From the NCBI RefSeq assembly GCF_014640075.1, contig NZ_BMGG01000011.1, positions 248,432 through 312,431 of the forward strand: a DNA stretch of 64,000 nucleotides, read 5' to 3'. This document shows, piece after piece, positions 25,591 through 34,734 of this stretch; position 1 is the first letter of the stretch, and each line of letters starts with the position of its first letter. A program made the position numbers and the translations under genes. Below the pieces are notes generated by a model that searched no databases, was not told where the DNA came from, and saw only the letters and a program-made list of their open reading frames with translations. Origin of the DNA: Chelatococcus reniformis (lineage in GTDB: Bacteria; Pseudomonadota; Alphaproteobacteria; Rhizobiales; Beijerinckiaceae).

Positions 25591-26283
25591 TCAGGCGGAA
25601 CGGAAGTGTTCGATCGGCGTCTCGCCGATGTCGTCGTAGCCGGCGATGGCGGGCTCGGTCAGCGCCGCCGCGCGCCACTCCTTGAACGGTGCCAGGGCAA
25701 GCACCGCATCCATGTAGGCGCCCGATACCGGGTCGACGGGAATCGAATAGGTGTCGAGGCGTGTCACCACCGGCGCGAACATGGCGTCGGCGGCACTGAG
25801 GCCGCCGAACAGGAACGGCCCGCCGTCCGGCCCGGCTTTCGCGCCGTAGCTCTGCCGCATCTGGCGCCAGATGGCGGTGACGCGGGCGGTGTCGGCCGCC
25901 ACCGCCTCGCCCCGGTCGCGCGCGGCGAAGCGGAAGGCCAGGTTCATGGGGCAGGCCTGGCGCAACGCCTGGAAGCCGGAGTGCATCTCGGCGCTGATCG
26001 AGCGGGCGACGGCGCGCGCGCCGGAATCCCGCGGCCAGAGCGAAAGGTCCGCCCGCCGCTCGGCCAGATACTCGATGACGGCGAGCGAATCCCACACCGT
26101 AGTCGGCCCGTCGATCAGCGCCGGCACGCGGCCGGACGGGGAATACGCCGCGATCGCCTGGGCGGTGCCCGCCGTGCGCAGCGGGATGACCACCTCCTCG
26201 AACGGCACGGCGAAGGCCTTCATCAGCAGCCACGGGCGCAGTGACCAGGACGAGTAACATTTGCTTGCGATGATCAGCTTCAT
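25591..26283 (-). CDS. glutathione S-transferase family protein
   Basis: The protein (230 aa) begins MKLIIASKCYSSWSLRPWLL, with the thioredoxin-fold active site segment (SSWS), the SGRVPALIDG cis-proline loop and a GST C-terminal helical domain. The SSWSLRPWL motif is shared with glutathione transferases of zeta/unclassified bacterial type. A GGGGGG site precedes the ATG. It lies between ilvB and ilvN on the same strand; it has no obvious role in branched-chain synthesis. Confidence 0.88.
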   Translation of the reverse strand: MKLIIASKCYSSWSLRPWLLMKAFAVPFEEVVIPLRTAGTAQAIAAYSPSGRVPALIDGPTTVWDSLAVIEYLAERRADLSLWPRDSGARAVARSISAEMHSGFQALRQACPMNLAFRFAARDRGEAVAADTARVTAIWRQMRQSYGAKAGPDGGPFLFGGLSAADAMFAPVVTRLDTYSIPVDPVSGAYMDAVLALAPFKEWRAAALTEPAIAGYDDIGETPIEHFRSA

Positions 26284-26319
26284 GGATACCCCCCAGGGAC
26301 GGACGGCCACGGGCCCGGC

Positions 26320-26435
26320 GTCGTGGCCGGGCTTGACGCGGCCGTCCCTCGATCTCGACAATTCCTGCCCGACAGGGCTGGCCAACGGTCGCGCTCCCGA
26401 AGGGGATGGATGGCCGGGTAAAGCCCGGCCATGAC
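26320..26435. repeat. inverted pair of a 28-bp palindromic element
   Basis: Unit A (26320-26347, GTCGTGGCCGGGCTTGAC...) and its reverse complement (26408-26435, ...GGGTAAAGCCCGGCCATGAC) flank a 60-bp spacer. Each unit is itself a palindrome around GGCCGGG/CCCGGCC. A second such pair occurs at 63622-63707 in the opposite order. It lies between the ilvB stop and the GST gene. Confidence 0.8.
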
Positions 26436-26459
26436 GCTCAAGATCAAGGTGCGGAGCAC

Positions 26460-28226
26460 TCACACCAGCATCTTGCCCGCCTCGTCGATGACCGCGCCGA
26501 TGTCGACGTCCGCCTCCGCATCGCCGAGCAGCATCTCGTTATGCGCCTTGCCCGACGGGATCATCGGGAAGCAGTTCTCCGCCGGGTCGACGCGGCAGTC
26601 GAAGATCACCGGCCTGTCGACCGAGATCATCTCCTCGATCTTGGCGTCCAGCTCCTCCGGCCGGTCGCAGCGGATGCCGACGCCGCCATAGGCCTCCGCC
26701 AGCTTGACGAAATCGGGCAGCGCCTCCGAATAGCTTTCCGAGTAGCGTCCACCGTGCAGCAGCTCCTGCCACTGGCGCACCATCCCCATGTATTGGTTGT
26801 TGAGGATGAAGATCTTGACCGGCAGGCGATACTGCATCGCCGTCGACATCTCCTGCATGTTCATCAGGATCGACGCCTCGCCGGCGACATCGATGACCAG
26901 CGCCTTGGGATGCGCCATCTGCACGCCGATGGCGGCGGGCAGGCCGTAGCCCATGGTGCCCAGGCCTCCCGAGGTCATCCAGTGGTTCGGCTCCTCGAAC
27001 TTGAGGAACTGCGCCGCCCACATCTGGTGCTGGCCCACCTCCGTGGTGAAGTAGACGTCGCGCCCCCTGGTCAGCGCCTCCAGCCGCTGCAACGCATACT
27101 GCGGCTTGATGATGTCCTTAGAGTTCCGGTAGGCGAGGCAGTTGCGGCCGCGCCAGCCCTCGATGCTCGTCCACCACTCGGTGAGCGCCGCGGTATCGAG
27201 CGGCGGCGCCGAGCTCCGCCACAGGCGCACCATGTCCTCCAGCACGTGGGCGCAGTCGCCGATGATCGGGACGTCCACCTTGACGTTCTTGTTGATCGAG
27301 GAGGGATCGATGTCGATGTGGATCTTGCGCGAATGCGGCGCGAACGCGTCCAGGCGGCCGGTGATGCGGTCGTCGAAGCGAGCGCCGACGCAGATCATCA
27401 CGTCGCACTCGTTCATGGCGAGGTTCGCCTCGTAGGTGCCGTGCATGCCCAGCATGCCCAGGAACTGCTTGTCCGAGGCGGGATAGGCGCCCAGGCCCAT
27501 CAGCGTCGAGGTGATGGGAAAGCCGGTGAGACGCACCAATTCGCGCAGCAGGATCGAGGCCTCCGGCCCCGAGTTGACGACGCCGCCGCCGGTGTAGAAC
27601 ACGGGGCGCTTGGCCTCGCCCATCAGCTTCACCGCGGCGCGGATGGACTCCAGGTCCCCCTTGACCCGCGGCCGATAGGTCTTGTGCTGATTGTCGCGCG
27701 GGCGCTCGTAGGTGCCGGACGCGAACTGGATGTCCTTGGGGATGTCGACGACGACCGGGCCGGGGCGGCCGTGGGTTGCCACGTAGAAGGCCTCGTGCAG
27801 CACCCGCGGCAGGTCCTCGATGCGCTTCACCAGGTAGTTGTGCTTGGTGCAGTGGCGCGTGATGCCCACCGTGTCGCACTCCTGGAAGGCGTCGGAACCG
27901 ATCAGGTGCGTCGGCACCTGCCCGGTGATGCAGACCAGCGGCACGGAGTCCATCAGCGCATCGGTCAGGCCGGTGACGGCGTTGGTGGCGCCCGGACCGG
28001 AGGTCACCAACACGCACCCGACCTTGCCGGACGAGCGGGCATAGCCTTCGGCCGAATGGACGGCGCCCTGCTCGTGACGGACGAGCACGTGACGGACCTT
28101 CTCCTGGTGGAAGAGCGCATCGTAGATCGGCAGCACGGCGCCGCCGGGATAGCCGAAGATGTGCTCGACCCCCTGGTCCTGCAGCGCGCGCACCACCATG
28201 TCCGCGCCGGTCATCGTCTCGTTCAT
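26460..28226 (-). CDS. ilvB: acetolactate synthase large (catalytic) subunit
   Basis: This ThDP enzyme (588 aa) condenses two pyruvates, or pyruvate and 2-oxobutyrate. It shows the catalytic Glu52 in VRHEQGAVHSAEGYAR, FAD-domain segments (SDAFQECDTVGI) and the ThDP-binding block. In that block the usual G-D-G reads G-E-A (Glu450 in VAGEASILMN), followed by ILNNQYMGMVRQWQELL. Upstream lie a leader peptide with Ile-Leu-Ile-Val codons, an intrinsic terminator and a promoter, so it is probably controlled by attenuation. The start at 28226 fits the family. Confidence 0.96.
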   Translation of the reverse strand: MNETMTGADMVVRALQDQGVEHIFGYPGGAVLPIYDALFHQEKVRHVLVRHEQGAVHSAEGYARSSGKVGCVLVTSGPGATNAVTGLTDALMDSVPLVCITGQVPTHLIGSDAFQECDTVGITRHCTKHNYLVKRIEDLPRVLHEAFYVATHGRPGPVVVDIPKDIQFASGTYERPRDNQHKTYRPRVKGDLESIRAAVKLMGEAKRPVFYTGGGVVNSGPEASILLRELVRLTGFPITSTLMGLGAYPASDKQFLGMLGMHGTYEANLAMNECDVMICVGARFDDRITGRLDAFAPHSRKIHIDIDPSSINKNVKVDVPIIGDCAHVLEDMVRLWRSSAPPLDTAALTEWWTSIEGWRGRNCLAYRNSKDIIKPQYALQRLEALTRGRDVYFTTEVGQHQMWAAQFLKFEEPNHWMTSGGLGTMGYGLPAAIGVQMAHPKALVIDVAGEASILMNMQEMSTAMQYRLPVKIFILNNQYMGMVRQWQELLHGGRYSESYSEALPDFVKLAEAYGGVGIRCDRPEELDAKIEEMISVDRPVIFDCRVDPAENCFPMIPSGKAHNEMLLGDAEADVDIGAVIDEAGKMLV

Positions 28227-28370
28227 GGCCTCTACTCCCGTGTCCTTTCGCCAGGCAATCGCTCGGCGCTTGATTCCTGCCCCGCGCATGCGGGTGCGAT
28301 GGTGACGAGCAGGCTCCGCGGCGGCTTGCTCGGTGATGCTGGTGCGATGGCGGTCGGTCCGTTTCGGGCA

Positions 28371-28396
28371 ATAAAAAAGGGCCCCGAGAAGGACCC
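28371..28396 (-). terminator. ilvB leader terminator (attenuator)
   Basis: On the minus strand GGGTCC (28396-28391), a 6-base loop and GGGCCC (28384-28379) form a GC-rich stem with one G-U pair, followed by TTTTTTAT (28378-28371). It is a complete intrinsic terminator between the leader peptide and ilvB. Upstream, GATGGCGC (28409-28402) can pair with GCGCCATC (28448-28441), giving the alternative fold. Confidence 0.8.
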
Positions 28397-28424
28397 TGCA
28401 TGCGCCATCACCGGACCTGCGGGA

Positions 28425-28475
28425 TTAGACCCGCTCCGTCGATGGCGCCTCCGATACGATAAGGATCGCGCGCAT
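28425..28475 (-). CDS. ilvB leader peptide
   Basis: GGGAG precedes an ATG that opens MRAILIVSEAPSTERV followed by TAA. The run Ile-Leu-Ile-Val at codons 4-7 has the three branched-chain amino acids that regulate acetolactate synthase. A terminator with a T-run follows within 60 bases and the region between carries alternative hairpins. This is the standard arrangement of ribosome-mediated attenuation of ilv operons. Confidence 0.82.
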   Translation of the reverse strand: MRAILIVSEAPSTERV

Positions 28476-28505
28476 GGCGCTGCCACTCCCAATGAACCGG
28501 CGCGG

Positions 28506-28534
28506 ACGTTAGCCGAGCCCGCAGCACCGGTCAA
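28506..28534 (-). promoter_or_regulatory. ilvB promoter
   Basis: TTGACC (28534-28529) and TAACGT (28511-28506) on the minus strand are separated by 17 bp and would start the leader transcript at about 28,500, some 25 bases ahead of the leader peptide ATG. Confidence 0.55.
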
Positions 28535-28655
28535 TACGCGAATACGCACCGATTACGGTCGAGCGTGCGTTTTGAGCGTGTTGCAGCAGCGATGTAATAC
28601 ACTCGACCAACCACGTCCCGCCTCTCTTTCGCCTCCCGCCTGTCCGGACCCCCGC

Positions 28656-29456
28656 ATGGTCGATTCCTCAGCCAAGTCCCGCATCACCGCCCGCGCGCTG
28701 CTGATCGGCGAGCGCATCGACACGGCGGGTCTGGAGCGGGAGGACGTGCTGTCGACGACGCCGCTGGCCTTTCGGGTCGGCGCCAACGGCTTCGCCGCCA
28801 TCTTCCGCTACGGGGTGGTGGTGCTGATCGGCCTGACACCGGTGGAGGAGGACGAGATCGTGCGCGGCCTCAAGCCACGGCTGGCTGAGGAACTGGCCCA
28901 GCCGGAGGAAGAGACCGCCATCATCGAGATGTCGGCCGACCGGGACGAGCAGGTGCCGCCAGGCGGTCCGATCTTCGTGCGCACCCTGTCGCCGGAACGG
29001 CTGCTGATCATCGCCGACGTCCTCGCCAAGAGTGCCGTGCTCGCCCGCGACGAGCGCGCCGTCGATGCCGTCATCGACGTGCTCGAACCGTTTGCCGGGG
29101 GGTTGGCGACGCGGGGCGAGGCGGTCGGCGGCCGTCAGACCATGCGGCTCATCGGCCGCGCGCTCGAGGTGCGTTTACGCGTCACCGGGCGTGTCGCCGT
29201 CGCCGAGAAGCCCGATGCACTGTGGGACCGGCCCGACCTCACGCGCCTCTACGCGCGCCTGGAGGATGAATACGAGCTGGTCGAGCGTGCCGAAGCGCTG
29301 AACCGCAAGCTCGCCGTCATCGGCGAGACGGCGACGGCGCTGACCGACCTCAAGGATGCCGAGCGCTCGCTCCGGCTGGAGATCATCATCGTCCTGCTGA
29401 TCGCCTTCGAGGTGCTGGTGACGATCTACAACCTGGCCCGGGGAGTGGCTCATTGA
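28656..29456 (+). CDS. RMD1/DUF155 family protein
   Basis: The protein (266 aa) has the DUF155 core (FRYGVVVLIGLTPVEEDEIV, then LRVTGRVAVAEKPDALW with RPDLTRLYARLEDEYEL) and a C-terminal membrane helix (LEIIIVLLIAFEVLVTIYNL). Mitochondrial RMD1 and Sad1-interacting factor are eukaryotic members; the bacterial function is unclear. The start at 28656 excludes the long open frame that runs antisense to ilvB. It overlaps the thioesterase gene. Confidence 0.88.
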   Translation: MVDSSAKSRITARALLIGERIDTAGLEREDVLSTTPLAFRVGANGFAAIFRYGVVVLIGLTPVEEDEIVRGLKPRLAEELAQPEEETAIIEMSADRDEQVPPGGPIFVRTLSPERLLIIADVLAKSAVLARDERAVDAVIDVLEPFAGGLATRGEAVGGRQTMRLIGRALEVRLRVTGRVAVAEKPDALWDRPDLTRLYARLEDEYELVERAEALNRKLAVIGETATALTDLKDAERSLRLEIIIVLLIAFEVLVTIYNLARGVAH

Positions 29457-29905
29457 CCGCAGCCGAACAGACCGACTTCGACGCCATCGCGTTCACGCCC
29501 CTGGCCGCGGGCGATCCGTTGCTGGCGCCCACGCCCGCCTCGGGCCTGCTCGGGCGCAGCTTCGTCGGAGTGAACCGCGAGGTCGGCGCCGTGCACATGC
29601 GTTATGTGGCGCAGCCCGATTTCGCCAACCGGCACGGCACCGTACAGGGCGGCCTGCTCTCGGCCATGCTGGACTCGGCCACCGCGCTCGCGCTCGGCAC
29701 GCAGCTGCCGCCCGGCCTGACGGCGGTGACCGTGCGCCTCGACACGACGTTCCTGCGCCCGGCGCCGCTCGGCCCGCTCGAGGTGCGGGCCCGCGTGTTG
29801 CAGCGGAGCGAGCGGGAAGCGCAATCACTGGGCGAAGTGATCGGTGGCGCCGGCGAGGTGCTCGCCCGCGCCACCGCCACCCTGCGCGTCCGCCCCCGGC
29901 GATAG
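29453..29905 (+). CDS. PaaI-type hotdog thioesterase
   Basis: The 150-residue protein shows the hotdog signature ANRHGTVQGGLLSAMLDSATA followed by TVRLDTTFLRPAPLGPLEVR. Such enzymes hydrolyse acyl- or aryl-CoA thioesters. The likely start is TTG at 29453, overlapping the previous stop (TTGA), with GGGGAG ten bases upstream; the next in-frame ATG would remove the first third of the fold. Confidence 0.85.
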   Translation: MTAAEQTDFDAIAFTPLAAGDPLLAPTPASGLLGRSFVGVNREVGAVHMRYVAQPDFANRHGTVQGGLLSAMLDSATALALGTQLPPGLTAVTVRLDTTFLRPAPLGPLEVRARVLQRSEREAQSLGEVIGGAGEVLARATATLRVRPRR

Positions 29906-29943
29906 GCCACGGATGGGCGCCGACGGTGTGAGCCGCCGCGCCA

Positions 29944-30900
29944 TCACCCGACGGTCTGCTCAAGCCAGGCCCCGGCCGCCTCCGGCGCCGTCCAGGTCCA
30001 GCCGGGCATCTGGTGGCGGAACCAGGTGAACTGACGCTTGGCGTAGTGACGGGTATCGAGGCGGGCCTTCAGGCTCGCCGCATCGAGATGGATCTCGCCG
30101 GCAAGGTAGCGCAGCAGTCCCGGCACCCCATGGGCCCGCATGGCCGGCAGGGCTGGATCGAGCCTACGCTCGGCGAGCCGCGCCACCTCCTCGACGGCGC
30201 CGCCCTCCAGCATGGCGGCGAAGCGGCGGTCGATGCGGCGGACCAGTTCGTCCCGCTCCGGCGCCAGGAACAGCCGGACCAGCGCAGCCCCGGTCAGCGG
30301 CCCCGGCACGCGCCGCGCCTGGAAGCTGAGCAGCGAGCGGCCGGTCTCGGCCTTGACCTCGAGCGCGCGCAGGATCCGTTGCCGGTCGGTGGGCCGCAGG
30401 ACCGCAGCCGCGGCGGGATCACGCACGCCAAGGTCCGCGTGCAGCAGCGGTGTCGGCCGGCCCTCCGCCGCCGCGCGCACGGCATTGCGGATCGCCTCCG
30501 AGACGGGCGGAATGTCGGACAGCCCCTCCGTCAGCGCCCGGAAGTAGAGGCCGGTGCCACCGGTGACGATCGGCAGCAGTCCGCTGGCCCGCGCGTCCTC
30601 CAGGACCCTACGAAACGCCTCCACGTAGCGGCCGACCGAAAAATTCTCAGCCGCGTCGGCGAAGCCGTAGAGCCGGTGCGGCACCGCCTCTTCCTCCACC
30701 GCGGCGGGGCGGGCGGTGAGCACCCGGAGGTCGTGGTAGACCTGCATGGAATCGGCGTTGATCACCACGCCGCCGATGCGGCGGGCGAGGTCGAGGGCCA
30801 GCGCCGACTTGCCCGATGCGGTTGGGCCTGCGATGAGGACGGCATCCGGGCGCCGCAAGTCGTCGCCCTGCCCTGCCCTGCCCGCGCCGCCGGCTGCCAT
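29944..30900 (-). CDS. miaA: tRNA dimethylallyltransferase
   Basis: MiaA adds a dimethylallyl group to A37 of tRNAs reading UNN codons. The P-loop [17 protein letters not shown], the [13 protein letters not shown] loop, [12 protein letters not shown] and the C-terminal [13 protein letters not shown] are all present. Length (318 aa) is normal. The start could be ATG 30900 or GTG 30906; only 20 bp separate it from the divergent serB, so their promoters must overlap the other gene. Confidence 0.95.
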   Translation of the reverse strand: MAAGGAGRAGQGDDLRRPDAVLIAGPTASGKSALALDLARRIGGVVINADSMQVYHDLRVLTARPAAVEEEAVPHRLYGFADAAENFSVGRYVEAFRRVLEDARASGLLPIVTGGTGLYFRALTEGLSDIPPVSEAIRNAVRAAAEGRPTPLLHADLGVRDPAAAAVLRPTDRQRILRALEVKAETGRSLLSFQARRVPGPLTGAALVRLFLAPERDELVRRIDRRFAAMLEGGAVEEVARLAERRLDPALPAMRAHGVPGLLRYLAGEIHLDAASLKARLDTRHYAKRQFTWFRHQMPGWTWTAPEAAGAWLEQTVG

Positions 30901-30920
30901 TGCCACGAAACCTGCCTTCG

Positions 30921-31826
30921 ATGACCCAGACCCCTACGCCTTCTGTCGCGACACTGGTGGCAAGTCCAGCGGCAACGCTGCCGCCCCCCCTCGTTGCCGA
31001 CATCGGCGCGGCCATCGGCGCATCGGCTCCGGTGGCGCTCGCCGCGGGTCGCGCCGTCGATCTCAACTTCGCCAGCGGCGAGCCGGCAGCCACGATCGCC
31101 GACAGGGTGCGGGCGATGCTGACCGCTGCCGCGAGCCCGGTGGACGTCATCGTCCAGCCGGCCGCCGGGCGGCGCAAGCGGCTGTTCCTCGCCGACATGG
31201 ACTCCACCATGATCGGCCAGGAGTGCATCGACGAGCTCGCCGATTTCGTCGGGCTCAAGGCCGAGGTCTCCGCCATCACCGAGCGAGCCATGCGCGGCGA
31301 GCTGGCCTTCGAGCCGGCCTTGCGCGAGCGCGTCAGCCTGCTCAAGGGGCTGCCGCTCGCGGTGGTCGACACCATCATCGCCGAGCGCCTGACCTTGACG
31401 GCCGGCGGCCGCACACTCGTCATGACGATGCGTCGCCATGGCGCCTACACCTGCCTCGTCTCAGGCGGCTTCACCGTGTTCACCGGCCCGATCGGCGGCA
31501 AGGTCGGCTTCGACGAACACCGCTCCAACACGCTGCTCCTGGATGGTGAACGCCTCGCCGGCAGGGTCGCCGAGCCGATCCTGGGCCGCCAGGCCAAGCT
31601 CGCCACGCTTACCGAACTGCGCGATCGTTTCGGCCTCGGCCAGGCGGACACGATGGCGGTCGGCGACGGGGCCAACGACCTCGCCATGCTCCAGGAAGCG
31701 GGGCTCGGCGTCGCCTTCCACGCCAAGCCGGCGGTGGCCGCCGCCGCCCACGCGCGGATCGACCACGGCGACCTCACCGCGCTGCTGTTCGCCCAGGGCT
31801 ACCGCGAGGATGAGTGGGTGCGTTGA
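30921..31826 (+). CDS. serB: phosphoserine phosphatase
   Basis: The HAD catalytic motif [11 protein letters not shown] (two Asp) lies near residue 92, followed by the serine-phosphate motifs [23 protein letters not shown] and [11 protein letters not shown]. It makes serine from phosphoserine. The N-terminal 80 residues are an ACT-like regulatory half. I use the ATG at 30921; the one at 30900 overlaps the miaA start. Divergent miaA/serB order is common in alphaproteobacteria. Confidence 0.95.
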   Translation: MTQTPTPSVATLVASPAATLPPPLVADIGAAIGASAPVALAAGRAVDLNFASGEPAATIADRVRAMLTAAASPVDVIVQPAAGRRKRLFLADMDSTMIGQECIDELADFVGLKAEVSAITERAMRGELAFEPALRERVSLLKGLPLAVVDTIIAERLTLTAGGRTLVMTMRRHGAYTCLVSGGFTVFTGPIGGKVGFDEHRSNTLLLDGERLAGRVAEPILGRQAKLATLTELRDRFGLGQADTMAVGDGANDLAMLQEAGLGVAFHAKPAVAAAAHARIDHGDLTALLFAQGYREDEWVR

Positions 31827-31862
31827 CCGGCTGGGGGGTGCAGGCGCGGATACGGCATCGCC

Positions 31863-32363
31863 CTACCGCGGCCGCAGCACCTTCGACATCGTCCAGGCCG
31901 GCACGGTGGCGCTGGGCGGCTTGAAGGATCGGACCTCGTCGACGGCCCAGCCGCCCGCCTCGTAGACGAGGTCGAAGCGGACACGCTGCGGCTGCTTGAA
32001 ATTCTGAAAATGCGCATCGATGACGGCGTGGCCGGCGCTGACCGAGACGAGCGCGATCTCGAGGCCGCTGATGTGCCAGTTGTTGCCGTCCACGAACACG
32101 TCCCAGTCGAGCCGCCCGGCGTCGCCGTCCGGCCCGCGAAGCGCATCCGCGTCGATGAGCCCCTGCAGCCGGTGGCTGTAGATGCCGGCGAGCCCCGGCC
32201 TGTTCGTGTCGTCCGTGTAGGTCCGGTACACCGCGCGAATCAATCCGTCCGGCGTGTCACGCGTCTGCACTGCGGCGGGCGCGCTGTGCAGCACGAGCAC
32301 CAGCATCAGGCCCAGGGCCGACGGCAGCGCCAAGCTGAGCATCGTGGTGAACTTGCCGGTCAT
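31863..32363 (-). CDS. DUF3828-like exported protein
   Basis: A signal peptide (MTGKFTTMLSLALPSALGLM...) precedes a domain with LAGIYSHRLQGLIDADAL, typical of DUF3828, a small periplasmic protein of unknown function. The 166 residues end with VRSFKPPSATVPAW. The ATG at 32363 is preferred over longer in-frame starts that lack a signal sequence. It is convergent with serB. Confidence 0.7.
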   Translation of the reverse strand: MTGKFTTMLSLALPSALGLMLVLVLHSAPAAVQTRDTPDGLIRAVYRTYTDDTNRPGLAGIYSHRLQGLIDADALRGPDGDAGRLDWDVFVDGNNWHISGLEIALVSVSAGHAVIDAHFQNFKQPQRVRFDLVYEAGGWAVDEVRSFKPPSATVPAWTMSKVLRPR

Positions 32364-32675
32364 GAACCGAAGGCGATCACACGGCTCCGGGCCTGTCCGT
32401 GCGCCAACGCATCGCGCGCGGCGACAAGTCCTGCCGCGGCGTGGCGAAGCGCTCATAACGGGCGACGTCAGGCTGGAGCCGGACGAGGGCAAGGTGGTGT
32501 CGCTGTAGGCCGGCCGCGAGTGCGGGCGTCGGTCTAGCGGCGTTTTCGAGCGAAGTGGACACCGGTTCGCGTGAAGAAAACGCGCCAAATCAAACAGATA
32601 GAGCGTCGGCGATTCGAAGAAACGCGGAAATGCTCTAAGCCGAAGCGTGCTTCGTGAGACCGGCGCCGCGGCGAG
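32364..32675. other. intergenic region with repeat copy 2
   Basis: No gene is supported. The only structure is the second ~105-bp repeat (32534-32637). The DUF3828 promoter should also lie here. Confidence 0.5.
32534..32637 (+). repeat. dispersed ~105-bp intergenic repeat, copy 2
   Basis: It shares the GTTTTCGAGCGAAGTGGAC core, GGTTCGCGTGAAGAAAACGC, and GATTCGAAGAAACGCGGAAA with copies 1 and 3, and has a one-base expansion near its left end and a few-base deletion after GATAGAGC. Orientation is the same as in the other copies. Confidence 0.92.
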
Positions 32676-33278
32676 CTACCGCAGACGCGCCAGCCAGATC
32701 GTGTGCCCCCCGCACTCCGGATCCTCGACCGCGTGCGCCACCACCGCGAACCCATGCGCGTCCAGCAATGTGCGATATTCGGCGCCGTCGAGGCTGGCGT
32801 GAAAAAGCGGCTCGCCCTCGAGGCGTCCGATTGCCTCGCCGTATGATGGGCCGCTGGTGAACATCAGAGCGGCCCCGGCATTCGCATGCCTGCGGAAGAC
32901 GGCGAACATCCGGCGCTGATCGTCGTAGCCTAGGTGGAAGAAGCTGTCCCAGGCGAGCAGACCGTCGAAGGTGCGGCTCAGCGACAGCGTGCGCATGTCG
33001 GCGATGAGCCAGTCGCCGGCGGGCTGGCGGTCCTTGGCCATGGCGATCATCTCCGGCGACGAATCGACACCGGTGACGATGCAGCCCTGCTCGGTCAGGT
33101 GGTGGGCGATCGGCTGACCGGTCCCGCAACCGATGTCGAGAACAGTGGCGCGCGACGGCAAGAGCGCATGAAAGCGATCGAGCCACTCCCCTTCACACAG
33201 TTGGCCGCCCCGTGCGCGTGCCCAGGCCCGGGCGTGGCGGCGATAGAGACTGACGATATCGTCGGCTGCGGACGTCAG
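32676..33278 (-). CDS. SAM-dependent methyltransferase, apparent CTG start
   Basis: A Rossmann-fold methyltransferase (200 aa) has motif I VLDIGCGTGQPIA and DSSPEMIAMAK. The frame upstream of TTG 33161 stays coding back to CTG 33276-33278, adding SLYRRHARAWARARGGQL and GEWLDRFHALLPS, which match the usual N-terminus of this family. No ATG, GTG or TTG occurs upstream before the in-frame rnhA stop. An AGGAG site sits 7 bases before the CTG. A shorter product from TTG 33161 would lack the first helices. Confidence 0.75.
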   Translation of the reverse strand: MTSAADDIVSLYRRHARAWARARGGQLCEGEWLDRFHALLPSRATVLDIGCGTGQPIAHHLTEQGCIVTGVDSSPEMIAMAKDRQPAGDWLIADMRTLSLSRTFDGLLAWDSFFHLGYDDQRRMFAVFRRHANAGAALMFTSGPSYGEAIGRLEGEPLFHASLDGAEYRTLLDAHGFAVVAHAVEDPECGGHTIWLARLR

Positions 33279-33308
33279 CGGTGTTCTCCTCGCGCGATGC
33301 CCACCGCG

Positions 33309-33770
33309 TCACCCGCTCGGCAGGGCCCGCCCGACCTTGAACGGTGCCATGCCCTGCCGGGCCAGCGCGTCGACGCGCTCGTTCTCAGCATGGCCGGCGT
33401 GGCCCTTCACCCAATGCCAGGCGATCTCGTGACTCGCCTGGGCGGTATCGAGCCGGCGCCACAGATCCTCGTTCTTCACCGGCTTCTTGTCGGCGGTCTT
33501 CCACCCCCGGGCCTTCCAGCTCTTGAGCCACTGGCTGATGCCGTTGCGCAGGTATTCGGAGTCCGTCCACAGATCCACGACGCAGGGACGCTTGAGCGCC
33601 TCCAGCGCCATGATCGCCGCCATCAGCTCCATGCGGTTGTTGGTAGTGTGAGCCTCGCCCCCGGAGAGTTCGCGCTCCTGCCCACGGAAGGCCAGGACAG
33701 CGCCCCAGCCGCCAGGGCCGGGGTTGCCGCTGCAGGCCCCGTCGGTGAAAATCGTGACCCGCTCGCTCAT
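33309..33770 (-). CDS. rnhA: ribonuclease HI
   Basis: The 153-residue enzyme cleaves RNA in RNA-DNA hybrids. All four catalytic acids are in the canonical positions: Asp10 ([16 protein letters not shown]), Glu48 (NNRMELMA), Asp70 ([12 protein letters not shown]) and Asp134 ([10 protein letters not shown]). The ATG overlaps the thrB stop by 4 bp. The methyltransferase gene follows after 30 bp. Confidence 0.97.
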   Translation of the reverse strand: MSERVTIFTDGACSGNPGPGGWGAVLAFRGQERELSGGEAHTTNNRMELMAAIMALEALKRPCVVDLWTDSEYLRNGISQWLKSWKARGWKTADKKPVKNEDLWRRLDTAQASHEIAWHWVKGHAGHAENERVDALARQGMAPFKVGRALPSG

Positions 33771-34732
33771 CGCATCAGCCCATAGTCGCTGGCGCAGGCG
33801 GCTCCCATGTGGAAGGCCAGCTTGCGGTCGTACTCGAGCGGGTCCTTCGGCTTGACCAGGGCGCCGGACGGAACGTTCAGCCAGTCGACCAGGCGGGTGA
33901 GCATGAAGCGCAGCGCAGCGCCCCGGCAGAGCACCGGCAGCGCGTCCACTTCCGCGGTCGACAGCGGGCGCACCGCCTCGTAGCCGGCCAGCAGCGCCCT
34001 GCCCTTGGTCACGTTGAACGAGCCGTCCGTCTCGAAGCACCAGGCGTTGAGGCAAATGGCAATGTCGTAGGCGAGCGCGTCGTTGCAGGCGAAGTAGAAG
34101 TCGATCAGCCCCGACAGCCGGTCGTCGATGAAAAAGACGTTGTCGGGGAAGAGATCGGCGTGGACGACCCCCTGCGGCAGGCGCGCCGGCCAATGCTGCT
34201 GGACATCGGCCAGCGCCAGCGCGGCGCGCTCGCCGAGCCCACGCGCGACCTCGTCGGCCCGGCCCTGTGCTGCCTGCAGCAGCGGCGGCCAGGCCGTGAT
34301 CGACAGGGCGTTGGGGCGCCGCAGCGGAAAGTCCGTGCCGGCGCGGTGCAACGCGGCGAGCGCCCGACCCACCTCGGCGCAATGTCCGGCCGCAGGCCGA
34401 CGCACGGAGACGCCGTCGAGGAAGGTGACGATGGCCGCCGGCCGGCCGGCCAGCCGGCCCAGGGTCGCGCCGCTCACCGTCTTCACCGGCAGCGGACAGG
34501 TGATGCCGCGCGCCGCCACATGCTCCATCAGCCCCAGGAAGAACGGCAGGTCGGCCTCGGCGACCCGCTTCTCGTAGAGCGTCAGCAGGAAGAAGCCCGA
34601 ATCGGTGTGCAGCAGGAAGTTGGAATTCTCGACGCCCTCGGCGATGCCCTTGACGGCCAGCACCCGGCCGATGGCGTAGCTTCGCACAAAGGCGGCGAGT
34701 TCCTCGTCGGAGACCTCGGTGTAAACTGCCAC
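33767..34732 (-). CDS. thrB: homoserine kinase (ThrB type II)
   Basis: This 321-residue APH-fold kinase phosphorylates homoserine for threonine synthesis, as in most alphaproteobacteria (unlike the GHMP-type ThrB). Visible are [24 protein letters not shown], the Brenner-type [13 protein letters not shown] and [19 protein letters not shown]. It is 2 bp downstream of ispH and overlaps rnhA. Confidence 0.93.
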   Translation of the reverse strand: MAVYTEVSDEELAAFVRSYAIGRVLAVKGIAEGVENSNFLLHTDSGFFLLTLYEKRVAEADLPFFLGLMEHVAARGITCPLPVKTVSGATLGRLAGRPAAIVTFLDGVSVRRPAAGHCAEVGRALAALHRAGTDFPLRRPNALSITAWPPLLQAAQGRADEVARGLGERAALALADVQQHWPARLPQGVVHADLFPDNVFFIDDRLSGLIDFYFACNDALAYDIAICLNAWCFETDGSFNVTKGRALLAGYEAVRPLSTAEVDALPVLCRGAALRFMLTRLVDWLNVPSGALVKPKDPLEYDRKLAFHMGAACASDYGLMR

Positions 34733-34734
34733 GG

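Noticed and set aside
26406-28655. Plus-strand open reading upstream of the RMD1-like gene (part of a 1016-residue frame)
   Set aside because: It is antisense to ilvB and its leader; only the C-terminal part from 28656 resembles a known family.
33161-33161. TTG at 33161 as the true start of the methyltransferase
   Set aside because: The frame upstream stays coding with the conserved N-terminus of the family, so a truncated start is less likely.
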